Positions 6,956 through 15,878 of a DNA stretch of 64,000 nt are shown piece after piece. Below the pieces are notes generated by a model, which was not told the origin of the DNA, searched no databases, and saw nothing but the letters and a program-made list of their open reading frames with translations. A program made the position numbers and the translations under genes. Position 1 is the stretch's first letter. Each line of letters opens with the position of its first letter. The stretch is from an uncultured Oscillospiraceae bacterium (GTDB lineage Bacteria > Bacillota > Clostridia > Oscillospirales > Ruminococcaceae). The DNA lies in contig CAKSZX010000009.1 in assembly GCA_934526065.1 (NCBI GenBank), forward strand, positions 18,247-82,246. The letters run 5' to 3'.

Positions 6956-9001
6956 ATGAAGAAAGTTTTATCAGTTGTACTGGCACTTTCTATGGCTCTC
7001 GGCCTTGCCGGTTGCTCTTCAAAAAACGCTTCAAACTCAGTTTCAGGCACATTTGAAGGCACAGCAAAAGGTATGCAGGGTGATGTAGTTGTTTCAATGA
7101 CAGTTGAAAACGGCGAAATCAAATCCGTAGAGCTTAAAGAATGCTCAGAAACACCTTCCGTTGCATCAGTAGCAATGGAAAGAATTCCGGCAGAAGTTGT
7201 AGAATATCAGACTTACGAAGTTGATGCCGTAACAGGCGCTACACTTTGCTCAAACGCTATTATGAATGCCGTTAAGGATGCTGCTACAAATGCAGGTATG
7301 GATCTTGACGCACTCAAAGCTAACGCTCACCACGCAGAAGCTACAGAAGACGAAACACTTGACTGTGACGTTGTAGTTGTTGGTGCAGGCGGCGCAGGTT
7401 ACTCAGCTGCTATTTCAGCTGCACAGAACGGCGCAAAGGTTATCATGATTGAAAAATCATCAGTTGCAGGCGGCAACACTCTTATGCAGGGCGGCGCTTT
7501 CAACGCAGTTGACAAAGAAGCAACAGCCGAGAGAATTACTTCAGTTGCCGAGCTCAACACATTGAACGGCTACTTGGCTCTTTCAAAGGACGACGAAGCT
7601 CTTCACTTCGACCAGTTCCCTGAATGGGCAGATGTTCTTGACGAACTTCAGTCAGACATCAAGGCTTTCCTTGCAGAAAACGCAGGTAAGACAGCAGGCG
7701 AAGATATGCCGGGCTTTGACTCAGTTGCTCTTCACATGTGGCACATCTACACAGGCGGTCTCAGACAGATGCTTGACGGCAGATGGGTTGCATCAGACAT
7801 CAACCTTGCAAGAACACTTGCAGAATCAGCTCTTGATTCATACAAATGGACAGTTGATGACCTTGGCATTACAGGCGCTTACGGCGCAGATGCCGAACTC
7901 TACACAGTTCTCGGCGCTATGTGGCCAAGAACACACAAATTTATGACATCTACTCCGCTTATCGATCAGCTTGATAAGGTTGCTAAGGAATACGGTGTTG
8001 AACTTTACACAGAAACAGCAGGTAAGACACTTCTTACAACAGACGGTAAAGTTTCAGGTATTGAAGCAGAAAAAGCAGACGGTACAAAGGTTACAATCAA
8101 TGCAACAAAGGGTGTTGTTCTCGCTTGCGGCGGTTACGGCGCAAACGCACCTATGGCTAAAGAATACGACAACTACTGGGGCGACAACCTTTCAGACCGC
8201 ACACTTACAACTAACGTAGGTACAAACACAGGCGACGGCATCGTTATGGCTCAGGAAATCGGCGCAGACACAGTAGGTCTTGACGTTGTTCAGCTTATGC
8301 CTTCTTCATCACCTATCAAAGGTACAATGACAGACGGTATCTGGGGCGACGCTTCACAGCAGATTTGGATTGACGGCGAAGGCAACAGATTTGTAAACGA
8401 ATATGCAGAAAGAGACGTTCTTGCAAAAGCATCACTTGCTCTTGACAACGGTATCTTCTACATCATCTACGCAGGCAACGAAACAAACGAAAACGGTATG
8501 CTCACAGGCGCTACACTTGACAACGCTTTGTTCGGCACATCTGTTCAGTCAATGGTTGACAACGGCCACGTTTGGTACGGTTCAACTCTTGCAGAACTTG
8601 CAGAAGCATCTAAGACATCTGCAGGCGGCGCAACTCCTGCATTTACAGAAGAAGCATTGCGTGCAACAATCGAAAAGTACAACAGCTATGTTGCAGCACA
8701 GAAAGACGATGACTTCGGCAAAGAAGTTCTCGCAGGTGCTATCGACATCGACGCTATCGAAGCAGATCCTAACAGAGGCTTTGTAATCTCACCGAGAAAA
8801 GCATCTATCCACCACACAATGGGCGGTGTTAAGATCAACACAAGCGCAGAAGTTCTCGACAAAGAGGGCAATGCAATCCCTGGTCTTTGGGCAGCAGGCG
8901 AAGTTACAGGCGGTATCCACGCTGGTAACCGTCTCGGCGGTAACGCTGTAGCCGATATCTTCACATTCGGTAAGATTGCCGGCGAAAACGCAGCTAAATA
9001 A
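6956..9001 (+). CDS. Secreted flavoprotein reductase (fumarate-reductase/urocanate-reductase family), FMN-binding plus FAD domains
   Basis: 681 aa. A lipoprotein signal peptide (MKKVLSVVLALSMALGLAGC, Cys20) is followed by an FMN-binding domain (about 30-115) with the covalent-flavin motif DAVTGATLCSNAI, which ApbE is known to flavinylate. A long FAD-binding-2 domain then starts at VVVVGAGGAGYSAAISAA. Catalytic-type residues of the fumarate reductase family are present (FVNEYAERD, IHHTMGG, AGNRLGGNAVAD). No haem-binding CxxCH is seen, so electrons must arrive through flavin. It likely reduces an organic acceptor (fumarate, urocanate or another enoate) at the outer membrane face; the substrate cannot be told. 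Strongly biased codons and a strong promoter suggest high expression. The start is the ATG after AAGGAG. Confidence 0.9.
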   Translation: MKKVLSVVLALSMALGLAGCSSKNASNSVSGTFEGTAKGMQGDVVVSMTVENGEIKSVELKECSETPSVASVAMERIPAEVVEYQTYEVDAVTGATLCSNAIMNAVKDAATNAGMDLDALKANAHHAEATEDETLDCDVVVVGAGGAGYSAAISAAQNGAKVIMIEKSSVAGGNTLMQGGAFNAVDKEATAERITSVAELNTLNGYLALSKDDEALHFDQFPEWADVLDELQSDIKAFLAENAGKTAGEDMPGFDSVALHMWHIYTGGLRQMLDGRWVASDINLARTLAESALDSYKWTVDDLGITGAYGADAELYTVLGAMWPRTHKFMTSTPLIDQLDKVAKEYGVELYTETAGKTLLTTDGKVSGIEAEKADGTKVTINATKGVVLACGGYGANAPMAKEYDNYWGDNLSDRTLTTNVGTNTGDGIVMAQEIGADTVGLDVVQLMPSSSPIKGTMTDGIWGDASQQIWIDGEGNRFVNEYAERDVLAKASLALDNGIFYIIYAGNETNENGMLTGATLDNALFGTSVQSMVDNGHVWYGSTLAELAEASKTSAGGATPAFTEEALRATIEKYNSYVAAQKDDDFGKEVLAGAIDIDAIEADPNRGFVISPRKASIHHTMGGVKINTSAEVLDKEGNAIPGLWAAGEVTGGIHAGNRLGGNAVADIFTFGKIAGENAAK

Positions 9002-9039
9002 TTTTAGCTACAACTAAAAGCTATTAAGTACCATAAATA

Positions 9040-9071
9040 AAAAGGTTCGTCCGTAAGGGCGAACTTTTTTG
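9040..9071 (+). terminator. Terminator of the flavoprotein reductase gene
   Basis: AAAGGTTCGTCC / GGGCGAACTTTT with a GTAA loop and two G-U pairs, running into TTTTTT. Confidence 0.85.
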
Positions 9072-9130
9072 TTATGTTATTTTATATTGGGATAAAATCA
9101 AATGCAGAATATCAAAATGATATTGTCGGT

Positions 9131-10018
9131 TTAATCCACACCCTCTAAGTTAAAAGGCGGAATAAAACTTTCGCTGGCGGATTCTCCCTCCTGTATAAAT
9201 CCGTTTTCAACCCCTATATCAACGGCGTAATTTACCACATCATCGTATTCTTCCCGGGTTAATTTGCGGTTGATTTCCGGGTAGGCGGAAAGGTCGGTGC
9301 AGGGGGTGTATTGGCTCATAATGCTTATAAAAATTTTATCCCCGTATGTATCGTACAGGTACTTTACCGCCTTTTTTGCGCTTTCCGTCTGTCCGGGCAT
9401 AACCAGGTGCCTTACGATTACACCCTTTTGAATAATCCCGTTTTCGTCAAATACACACTCCGGCTGTTGACGAACCATTTCCTCGATGGCGGCTTTTGAA
9501 TATTCCACATAATCCGGGGCAGAGGAATATTTTTTTGCCGTTTTGTTGTCAAAATACTTAAAGTCCGGCAGGTAAATATCCACAATGCCGTCTAACATTT
9601 TTATGGTTTCGGCTTTTTCGTAACTGCTTGTGTTGTACAAAATCGGCAGTTTAAGCCCCCTTGCCTTTGCAAGCTTTACCGCTTGTATTATTTGTAATGT
9701 GTAGTGGGTCGGGGTCACAAGATTTATGTTTAAAGCCCCTTGACTTTCCAGTCTTAAAAATATATCCGCCAGGTGTTCAACGGTTATTTCCTTGCCGAAT
9801 CCCTCATGGGATATGTCTTTGTTTTGGCAGAACACGCACTTCATATTACATCCGGAAAAGAAAACCGTGCCGCTGCCCCTGTCGCCGGATATACAGGGCT
9901 CTTCCCACATATGCAAAGCCGCACGGGAAATTTTCACCTTGTCCGTCATTGAACAGTATCCGGTTTTTACACTGCGGTCAATGTTACAGTTTCTTGGGCA
10001 AATATTGCAAATACTCAT
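9131..10018 (-). CDS. Radical SAM protein of the PflX type
   Basis: 295 aa. The CxxxCxxC [4Fe-4S] motif is seen in FFSGCNMKCVFCQN. A Cys-rich N-terminus (CNICPRNCNIDR) is typical of PflX-like relatives of pyruvate formate-lyase activase. They use S-adenosylmethionine radical chemistry; the substrate of this branch is not established. The start codon overlaps the stop of the exonuclease III gene by one base (TAATG), so the two are translationally coupled. Confidence 0.88.
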   Translation of the reverse strand: MSICNICPRNCNIDRSVKTGYCSMTDKVKISRAALHMWEEPCISGDRGSGTVFFSGCNMKCVFCQNKDISHEGFGKEITVEHLADIFLRLESQGALNINLVTPTHYTLQIIQAVKLAKARGLKLPILYNTSSYEKAETIKMLDGIVDIYLPDFKYFDNKTAKKYSSAPDYVEYSKAAIEEMVRQQPECVFDENGIIQKGVIVRHLVMPGQTESAKKAVKYLYDTYGDKIFISIMSQYTPCTDLSAYPEINRKLTREEYDDVVNYAVDIGVENGFIQEGESASESFIPPFNLEGVD

Positions 10019-10770
10019 TATAAATCAATCTCCAAAACAACAGGGCAGTGGTCGCTGCCGGTTACATCGGCACGAATTTCCGCCTTTTGTATTTTATCTT
10101 TCAGGCTGTCCGTCACCACAAAATAGTCTATACGCCAACCTGCGTTTTTCTCTCTGGCTTTAAAGCGATAGCTCCACCAGGAGTAAGCTCCCTCTAAGTC
10201 CGGGTACAAATGTCTGAATGTGTCTGTGTGTCCACTGTCCAAAAGCCGGGTGAACTTTTCTCTCTCCCGGTCGGAAAATCCAGGGTTTTGTCTGTTGGTC
10301 TTTGGATTTTTAAGGTCGATTTCTTTGTGTGCCACATTCAAATCTCCGCACAGGATAACCGGCTTTGCCTGTTCAAGAGTAAGTATGTAATTTCTCAGCT
10401 TATCCTCAAATTCCATGCGATAATCTATTCTTGCAAGGCCCTCTTTGCTGTTGGGGGTGTAGCAGGTGATAAGGTAAAACTTTTCGTATTCCAGGGTTAT
10501 AAGCCTGCCTTCGTCGTCGGTGTAGTCCGGCATGCCGAATTTTGCGTTCAAAGGCTTGTGTTTTGTAAAAATTGCCGTGCCGGAATAGCCTTTTCTCTCG
10601 GCACTGTTCCAAAACTGCTCATATCCGGGCAGGTTAAGTTCTATTTGATGGGGCTGTAATTTTGTCTCCTGTAAGCAGAAAAAATCTGCGTTCTCGGCAG
10701 AAAATTCTTCATTAAATCCCTTTCCTATACAGGCTCTCAGCCCGTTTACATTCCATGAAACAAACTTCAT
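10018..10770 (-). CDS. xth: Exodeoxyribonuclease III / AP endonuclease
   Basis: 250 aa, normal length. It cleaves DNA 5' to abasic sites and degrades 3' ends in base-excision repair. The EEP-family signature residues are present: SWNVNGLRA at the N-terminus, LQETKLQ (metal-binding Glu), GDLNVAH, and the terminal GSDHCPVVLEI with the catalytic Asp-His. It leads a two-gene minus-strand operon with the radical SAM gene. The ribosome site GGAG lies about 12 bases before ATG 10770. Confidence 0.95.
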   Translation of the reverse strand: MKFVSWNVNGLRACIGKGFNEEFSAENADFFCLQETKLQPHQIELNLPGYEQFWNSAERKGYSGTAIFTKHKPLNAKFGMPDYTDDEGRLITLEYEKFYLITCYTPNSKEGLARIDYRMEFEDKLRNYILTLEQAKPVILCGDLNVAHKEIDLKNPKTNRQNPGFSDREREKFTRLLDSGHTDTFRHLYPDLEGAYSWWSYRFKAREKNAGWRIDYFVVTDSLKDKIQKAEIRADVTGSDHCPVVLEIDL

Positions 10771-10891
10771 AATTCTTGTAATCTCCGTCTTTTATTTTTG
10801 CTATTATACTATATTTGGCAAAAGTTTTCAAATTATTGCATAAAATACGCCCTTATGTTAATATATAACTATTAAATTTTGGAGGCTTTAT

Positions 10892-11311
10892 ATGATACCT
10901 GAGGAAAAAAGACAGGCTGCGGAAAAACTTGTAAGTTTTATGCCCTACTTTGTAAATACAAAATATGAGGACGCCGTTCACTGGATTAAAAACGACAGCG
11001 AGCTTGGCTCGGTAGGAGAATCTTACCCGGTTTATGAAAAAGAGTTTGCGGATATTATTCGCTTTATAATCACATCGGGGCTTATGGACCCATATTACAT
11101 AAACACAATTTCCCAGAGCTTTGGCGGCGAGGCTGATTTCGGAGAGATGGTAGACGCCTTGGACTATGCAAAATTTGAAGTTTGCGCCGCTTTGCTTACG
11201 GCAATAATCAAAAATGAGGAATACCGTGAAGGCTCCGTGGCAGAGGCTTTTCACGAAAGATGGTTTTACACCATACTTTACAGAATAAAAGAACTTTTGG
11301 AAGAAGAATAA
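10892..11311 (+). CDS. Conserved hypothetical cytoplasmic protein
   Basis: 139 aa, acidic, with no signal peptide or membrane segment. Predicted all-helical (EEKRQAAEKLVSFMPYFVN, then AEAFHERWFYTILYRIKEL). It recalls the DUF6508 group of small proteins found widely in Firmicutes, but that assignment is from memory of the pattern. A TTTGGAGGC ribosome site precedes ATG 10892. It is followed after 4 bases by the YibE/F gene and is probably cotranscribed with it. Function unknown. Confidence 0.75.
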   Translation: MIPEEKRQAAEKLVSFMPYFVNTKYEDAVHWIKNDSELGSVGESYPVYEKEFADIIRFIITSGLMDPYYINTISQSFGGEADFGEMVDALDYAKFEVCAALLTAIIKNEEYREGSVAEAFHERWFYTILYRIKELLEEE

Positions 11312-11315
11312 AAAT

Positions 11316-12494
11316 TTGAAAAATACAAGTAAATACAAAATCGTTTGGATTTTAACCTTGCGGCTGTCTTTGGCGTATGTGTTTTTTGCAGGTAAAGTCG
11401 CAAGAAGCGGAGGAACAAGTTACTATTCTCAGGTTGGGTCAACAAATATCACAAAGGCGAAAGTTACGGAAATTTTAGACGAAAATTACGAAAAAACCGC
11501 CTATAAAGATAACGAATATATGACCGACAGGATAGTTTTGTTTACCGCAAAGGTGACATCCGGGCTTAAAAAGGGTATGGAAATTACCGCCGTACAGGTT
11601 ATAGACAGCATGTACCCGGTGGAGCAAAAACAGGTGCGGAAAGGGGACAGAGTTCTCCTTGCACAAAACCAATACACCCAAATGAGCAGTGTACCCTATA
11701 TGTTTTCGGAGTATTACCGCCTTGGCTTTATGGTTATTTTGGGCGTTTTATACGGCATTTTGCTTATTTTAATGGGCAAAAGCAAGGGCGTAAATACCGT
11801 TATTTCCCTTACATTGACGGTGGGCGCAGTGTTTTGGGTGTTTGTGCCTGCGGTGTTAAACGGCAAAAACATATATGTTTGGCGGCGGTCGGTTACCTTG
11901 TTTATAATTGTGATGACGGTTCTGTTTATCAACAATTTAAGCGATAAAACATACACAGCCGCAATAGGCTGTGTCCGGGGTACGGGGGTGACGGCGGCAA
12001 TCACCTTGGGGGTGTGTTTTGGTTTGCATCTTTCCGGTATGATAAACCAAGAGGCCATGTATCTGCTGTTTTTAAACGAAGCAAACCCCATAGATTTAAA
12101 GGCGGTTATATTTGCCTCGGTGGTTTTCGGCGCAGTGGGGGCGGTGATGGATGTGGCTATTTCACTTTCTTCCTCACTTGCGGAGATAAAAGAAAACGCA
12201 CCGAATATCGGAGCAAAGCAAATATTCAAAAGCGGTATGAATATAGGCAAAGATATGCTTGGCACAATGTCAAACACATTGGTTTTGGCCTATATAGGCT
12301 CGTCTTTGTCGGTTACGCTGTTGCTTTTTGCTTATAACAGCGGCAACGGCACGGCACTTATGAACACCGAGATGATTATAGTTCGGCTCCTTGAAGCCTT
12401 GGCAGGCAGTTTCGGCATATTGCTTACAATTCCCTTGACAAGTTTCGTCTGCGGTATATTTTACGGCAGTGAAGAAAAGGAAAATTTACAATAA
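11316..12494 (+). CDS. YibE/F family multi-pass membrane protein
   Basis: 392 aa. An N-terminal membrane segment is followed by an extracytoplasmic domain (about 45-125, with ITKAKVTEILDENYEK and LLAQNQYTQMSS) and then at least six hydrophobic helices to the end. This architecture (short soluble domain, then a permease-like bundle) is that of YibE/F proteins, whose transported substrate is not known. The start is a TTG at 11316, four bases after the previous stop, with GGAAGAAG upstream. It lies in an operon with the 139-aa gene. Confidence 0.8.
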   Translation: MKNTSKYKIVWILTLRLSLAYVFFAGKVARSGGTSYYSQVGSTNITKAKVTEILDENYEKTAYKDNEYMTDRIVLFTAKVTSGLKKGMEITAVQVIDSMYPVEQKQVRKGDRVLLAQNQYTQMSSVPYMFSEYYRLGFMVILGVLYGILLILMGKSKGVNTVISLTLTVGAVFWVFVPAVLNGKNIYVWRRSVTLFIIVMTVLFINNLSDKTYTAAIGCVRGTGVTAAITLGVCFGLHLSGMINQEAMYLLFLNEANPIDLKAVIFASVVFGAVGAVMDVAISLSSSLAEIKENAPNIGAKQIFKSGMNIGKDMLGTMSNTLVLAYIGSSLSVTLLLFAYNSGNGTALMNTEMIIVRLLEALAGSFGILLTIPLTSFVCGIFYGSEEKENLQ

Positions 12495-12509
12495 CACAAA
12501 TTACACACC

Positions 12510-12540
12510 TGTCTATAATATTATTAGATAAAAATAGACA
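12510..12540. promoter_or_regulatory. Inverted repeat TGTCTAT-N17-ATAGACA ahead of the NfeD gene
   Basis: A perfect 7-bp dyad with an AT-rich 17-base centre. It lies in the 93-base gap before the NfeD gene, and the spacing would suit a dimeric regulator. No T-run follows, so it is not a terminator. Function unproven. Confidence 0.35.
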
Positions 12541-12587
12541 CAAATGATAATTGGTCTATAAAAGCAGTACAGGGGGGGAAAGTTATA

Positions 12588-13010
12588 TTGACATACTTTT
12601 GGCTTGCTCTTGCGGTGGGGCTTATAGTAATTGAAGTAGGCACCGTAAATTTAGTGTGTATTTGGTTTATAATAGGCAGTGTTCGGGGATTGCTGACTAC
12701 ATTCTTCACCCGGTCTTGGCTTATTCAGCTGACGGTCTTTGCGGCTGTAAGCGCAATAAGCCTGTACATAACAAAGCCGCTGGCAGAAAAGTTTAACAGC
12801 AGACCTCATGTGCCTACAAATTCCGACAGGCTCATAGGGAAAAATGCCGTTGTTGTAAAAAAGATAACACCGGAAGAAAAAGGCAGGGTGTCCGTTGACG
12901 GCCTTACATGGCTGGCCCGGTGCAAAGAAGAGATACAACCCGGCCGGGAAGTAAAAATTTTGAATATAGAGGGCGCAACATTGGTAGTTGAACCCTTTGT
13001 AAAACAGTAA
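12588..13010 (+). CDS. NfeD-family membrane protein
   Basis: 140 aa. Three hydrophobic segments (about 1-22, 23-40 and 45-65) are followed by a soluble OB-fold domain (about 80-138, LIGKNAVVVKKITPEEKGRV onward). The short NfeD form partners with SPFH/flotillin proteins in membrane microdomains. The start is a TTG at 12588 behind an unusual GGGGGGG ribosome site. The SPFH gene follows after 39 bases, the standard NfeD-SPFH operon. Confidence 0.88.
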   Translation: MTYFWLALAVGLIVIEVGTVNLVCIWFIIGSVRGLLTTFFTRSWLIQLTVFAAVSAISLYITKPLAEKFNSRPHVPTNSDRLIGKNAVVVKKITPEEKGRVSVDGLTWLARCKEEIQPGREVKILNIEGATLVVEPFVKQ

Positions 13011-13049
13011 GCGCACAGCGCTTGCACACATATAAAAGGAGAGTTATTT

Positions 13050-13949
13050 ATGCCATTACCGATTATTATTCTTTTGATTTTCATTTTGATAATCATTGCC
13101 ACAAATATCGTTATAGTTCCGCAGGCGTCGGAATCGGTTGTAGAGCGCCTTGGCGTTTACAGCACCACATGGACAGCAGGTGTGAATGTAAAAATACCGT
13201 TTATCGACAGGGTTGTTAAGCGTGTAAGCCTTAAAGAGCAGGTTGTGGACTTTGCACCTCAGCCGGTTATCACAAGAGATAATGTTACAATGCAAATCGA
13301 CACGGTTGTTTTCTTCCAGGTTACGGATGCAAAGCTGTATACATACGGCGTTGAAAGACCTATAAGCGCCATTGAAAACCTTACCGCAACCACATTGCGT
13401 AACATTATAGGCGATATGGAACTTGACCACACACTTACATCCCGTGATGTTATCAACTCCAAAATTACAACTTCTTTGGACGAAGCCACAGATAAGTGGG
13501 GCATTAAGATCAACCGTGTTGAACTTAAAAACATTATTCCGCCGAGAGAAATTCAGGACGCTATGGAAAAACAGATGAAAGCCGAGCGTGAAAGAAGAGA
13601 AAGTATTCTCCGTGCCGAGGGCGAAAAGCGCAGCCAGATTCTTGTTGCGGAAGGTGAAAAGGAATCCGCTATTCTCCGTGCAGACGCCGTAAGAGAACAG
13701 AAAATTAAAGAGGCCGAAGGTGAAGCAGAGGCTATCCTTAAAATTTACGAAGCTCAGGCAAAGGGTATTCGGATGATTAACGACGCTAAACCTACCAAGG
13801 AATACATTACATTGCAGAGTTTTGACGCCCTTGCAAAGGTTGCCGACGGCAAGGCCACAAAGATTATTGTGCCAAGCGAATTGCAAAATCTTGCAAGCAT
13901 TGCAACATCTTTAAAAGAAATTACAAAAGATGACATAAAAGAAAAGTAA
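13050..13949 (+). CDS. SPFH/band-7 (stomatin/QmcA-like) membrane protein
   Basis: 299 aa. An N-terminal membrane anchor (LPIIILLIFILIIIATNIV) is followed by the SPFH domain (about 25-185) with the stomatin-type VVERLGVYSTTW and TLRNIIGDMELD blocks. A long Glu/Ala/Arg-rich coiled coil (about 185-245, MKAERERRESILRAEGEKR) mediates oligomer formation in this family. Its role is scaffolding of membrane domains or protease control. It is second in an operon with NfeD and is followed by a strong terminator. Confidence 0.93.
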   Translation: MPLPIIILLIFILIIIATNIVIVPQASESVVERLGVYSTTWTAGVNVKIPFIDRVVKRVSLKEQVVDFAPQPVITRDNVTMQIDTVVFFQVTDAKLYTYGVERPISAIENLTATTLRNIIGDMELDHTLTSRDVINSKITTSLDEATDKWGIKINRVELKNIIPPREIQDAMEKQMKAERERRESILRAEGEKRSQILVAEGEKESAILRADAVREQKIKEAEGEAEAILKIYEAQAKGIRMINDAKPTKEYITLQSFDALAKVADGKATKIIVPSELQNLASIATSLKEITKDDIKEK

Positions 13950-13964
13950 ATAAAATCTTTACGC

Positions 13965-14000
13965 AAATAAGCATCAGGCGGTAACACCTGATGCTTATTT
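13965..14000 (+). terminator. Terminator after the SPFH gene
   Basis: AAATAAGCATCAGG / CCTGATGCTTATTT, a perfect 14-bp stem with an 8-nt loop. Confidence 0.85.
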
Positions 14001-14071
14001 GTATAATTTGTACAAAAACGCCCTTTAAATTTTGTCGTTTTTTAAAAAATAAACAGACTTTAAAAAATCTG

Positions 14072-14100
14072 TTGACAATATGGGGTGCAGGTGATATTAT
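14072..14100 (+). promoter_or_regulatory. Promoter of the first lysine riboswitch
   Basis: TTGACA (14072-14077), a 17-base spacer and TATTAT (14095-14100). The transcript would start near 14107, just ahead of the aptamer. Confidence 0.75.
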
Positions 14101-14106
14101 GTGTAC

Positions 14107-14373
14107 ATACCTCAAAATAATTACTGAGGTAGAGGTTGCGTTTATCAACAGTAACTTTGCGGAGGCCGGAAGCCTTTGAAACAAAGCGAAAGGGATCGAC
14201 GCCGAAATTGCAGGCACCAAAGTCTGCGGTTGGGGTCGCACTCAATAAGTGCGGAACTGTCAACGGGGTAAACAATACCGTACTCCGTTGGAGCGCTATC
14301 AAAGGTAGTTGTGTTAAGGTGTACTCTCTTTCTTGATTTAGAGTCGGTGCATTTTTAATGCATCGACTTTTGT
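14107..14373 (+). promoter_or_regulatory. Lysine riboswitch (L-box) with terminator
   Basis: The aptamer spans about 14123-14303. Conserved L-box blocks appear in order: GAGGTAGAGGTTGCG, ACAGTAAC, GCGAAAGGGATC, GACGCCGAAA, GGTTGGGGTC and GGAGCGCTATC. GGTAG at the start pairs with CTATC at the end as P1. The expression platform ends in an intrinsic terminator at 14342-14371 (12-bp stem around TTT, then TTTT). Lysine binding should favour termination and shut off the downstream YfcC-like transporter (ATG 14403). The ORFs that cross this region are accidental. Confidence 0.9.
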
Positions 14374-14402
14374 ATTATTAGGAAAAGAGAGGTTTTTTAT
14401 TT

Positions 14403-15806
14403 ATGGAAAACAACAACACAAAGCGTCGATTTACGATGCCAAACTCATATGTTATCATTTTTATAATGATATGTATCTGTGCGGTTATGACATGGATTGT
14501 ACCCGCAGGTGAATACGACAGAGCCTTGAACGAGGCAGGCAGAAGCGTTATCGTTCCGGGTTCATATCACGCCGTTCGGTCAAACCCGATAGGTATTATC
14601 GGCATATTCAGCGCCATTGAACAGGGCTTTTTGCAGACTGCCGATATTATATTCTTTATAATTTTCGCCTTTTCATTTGTTAATATGCTTATGAAAAACG
14701 GCACATTTGACGGCCTTATGGGCGCCGTTATCAGAAAGACAAGCGGATTTAATGTGCAGTGGCTTTTTGTTATCATCATGATGCTCTTCGGTATTCTCGG
14801 CTCTACCATGGGTATGGCAGAGGAAACCTACGGCATGTACCCGGTATTTATCGGCATGGCCGCCGCCTTGGGCTATGACGCCATTGTAGGCGCATCCATC
14901 GTTTATATCGGCGTTCAGGTGGGCTTTGCATCTGCCACACTTAATCCCTTTACGGTAGGCGTTGCAAACGGCATTGCCGAAATAACAATGAGCAGTCACA
15001 TGCTTATCTACCGCATTATCTGCTTTGTTCTCTTTGAATTTGTTGCTATTATATATGTATGGCGCTATGCCACAAAAATTAAGAAGGATCCTACAAAGAG
15101 CCTTCTCTACGGCACGGAATTTGCAAAGCTTGGCACAGACAAGACACAGGAAGAACTTGTGTTGGCTCCTCTTACATTAAGACATAAGCTTTGCGCCTTG
15201 GAATTCGCCGCTACAATCGGACTTCTTGTTTGGGGCGTTATCGCAAAGGGCTGGTACATTGACGAATTGGCTGTTTTGTTCCTTATGGCAATGGTTGTTG
15301 TAGGTATTACAGGCGGCGCCACACCTAACGAAATTGCAATGAACCTTGTAGACTCCGCAAGGGGTATGATGTTCGGCGCACTTATCGTAGGTATTTCAAG
15401 AGGTATTCTTATCTGCTTGCAGGACGGTATGATTATCGACACCGTTTTGTACTCTCTTTCAAATATGCTCAGCGGCTTCTCCGGCACAATGAATGCGGTT
15501 GTTATGGTGGTTGTTCAGAACATTCTCAACTTCTTCATTCCTTCCGGCTCAGGTCAGGCTGCGGTATCAATGCCTATTATGGCTCCTTTGGCTGATTTGG
15601 TTGGCGTAAACCGTCAGGTTGCGGTTTTGGCTTTCAGCTTCGGTGACGGCTACTCAAATATGTTTTGGCCGTCAGGTGTTGCAACAGCCGCAGGTCTTAT
15701 GGGCTTGCCAATCAACAAGTGGTACAAGTGGATTGCTCCGCTGTTCGGAATATTCTTCCTTATGCAGATTGTTTTGATAACAGTTGCAACATTCTTACCA
15801 TTTTAA
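14403..15806 (+). CDS. YfcC-family transporter, candidate lysine carrier
   Basis: 467 aa with about 12 hydrophobic helices. The N-terminal MPNSYVIIFIMICICAVMTW and WIVPAGEYDR, the GMAEETYGMYPVF segment and the C-terminal NFFIPSGSGQAAVSMPIM are typical of the YfcC/C4-dicarboxylate-carrier-like family, whose substrates are poorly defined. The lysine riboswitch in the leader argues that it moves lysine or a lysine-containing compound. GAGAGG precedes the ATG. The M20 peptidase follows after 72 bases across a hairpin without a T-run (15817-15838), so the two are probably one transcript. Confidence 0.85.
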   Translation: MENNNTKRRFTMPNSYVIIFIMICICAVMTWIVPAGEYDRALNEAGRSVIVPGSYHAVRSNPIGIIGIFSAIEQGFLQTADIIFFIIFAFSFVNMLMKNGTFDGLMGAVIRKTSGFNVQWLFVIIMMLFGILGSTMGMAEETYGMYPVFIGMAAALGYDAIVGASIVYIGVQVGFASATLNPFTVGVANGIAEITMSSHMLIYRIICFVLFEFVAIIYVWRYATKIKKDPTKSLLYGTEFAKLGTDKTQEELVLAPLTLRHKLCALEFAATIGLLVWGVIAKGWYIDELAVLFLMAMVVVGITGGATPNEIAMNLVDSARGMMFGALIVGISRGILICLQDGMIIDTVLYSLSNMLSGFSGTMNAVVMVVVQNILNFFIPSGSGQAAVSMPIMAPLADLVGVNRQVAVLAFSFGDGYSNMFWPSGVATAAGLMGLPINKWYKWIAPLFGIFFLMQIVLITVATFLPF

Positions 15807-15878
15807 TTAAATTAACGGGCGGGTTTTACAACCTGCCCTACTTTATAAAAGATTAAAAATATTTTACGAGGTGTAATT

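Noticed and set aside
14136..14336. Open frames across the first lysine riboswitch
   Set aside because: The sequence follows L-box structure and conserved blocks; the frames have no ribosome site and unusual composition.
15817..15838. Terminator between the YfcC carrier and the M20 gene
   Set aside because: The GGGCGGGTT / AACCTGCCC stem has no T-run after it, so the genes are treated as one transcript, perhaps with processing.
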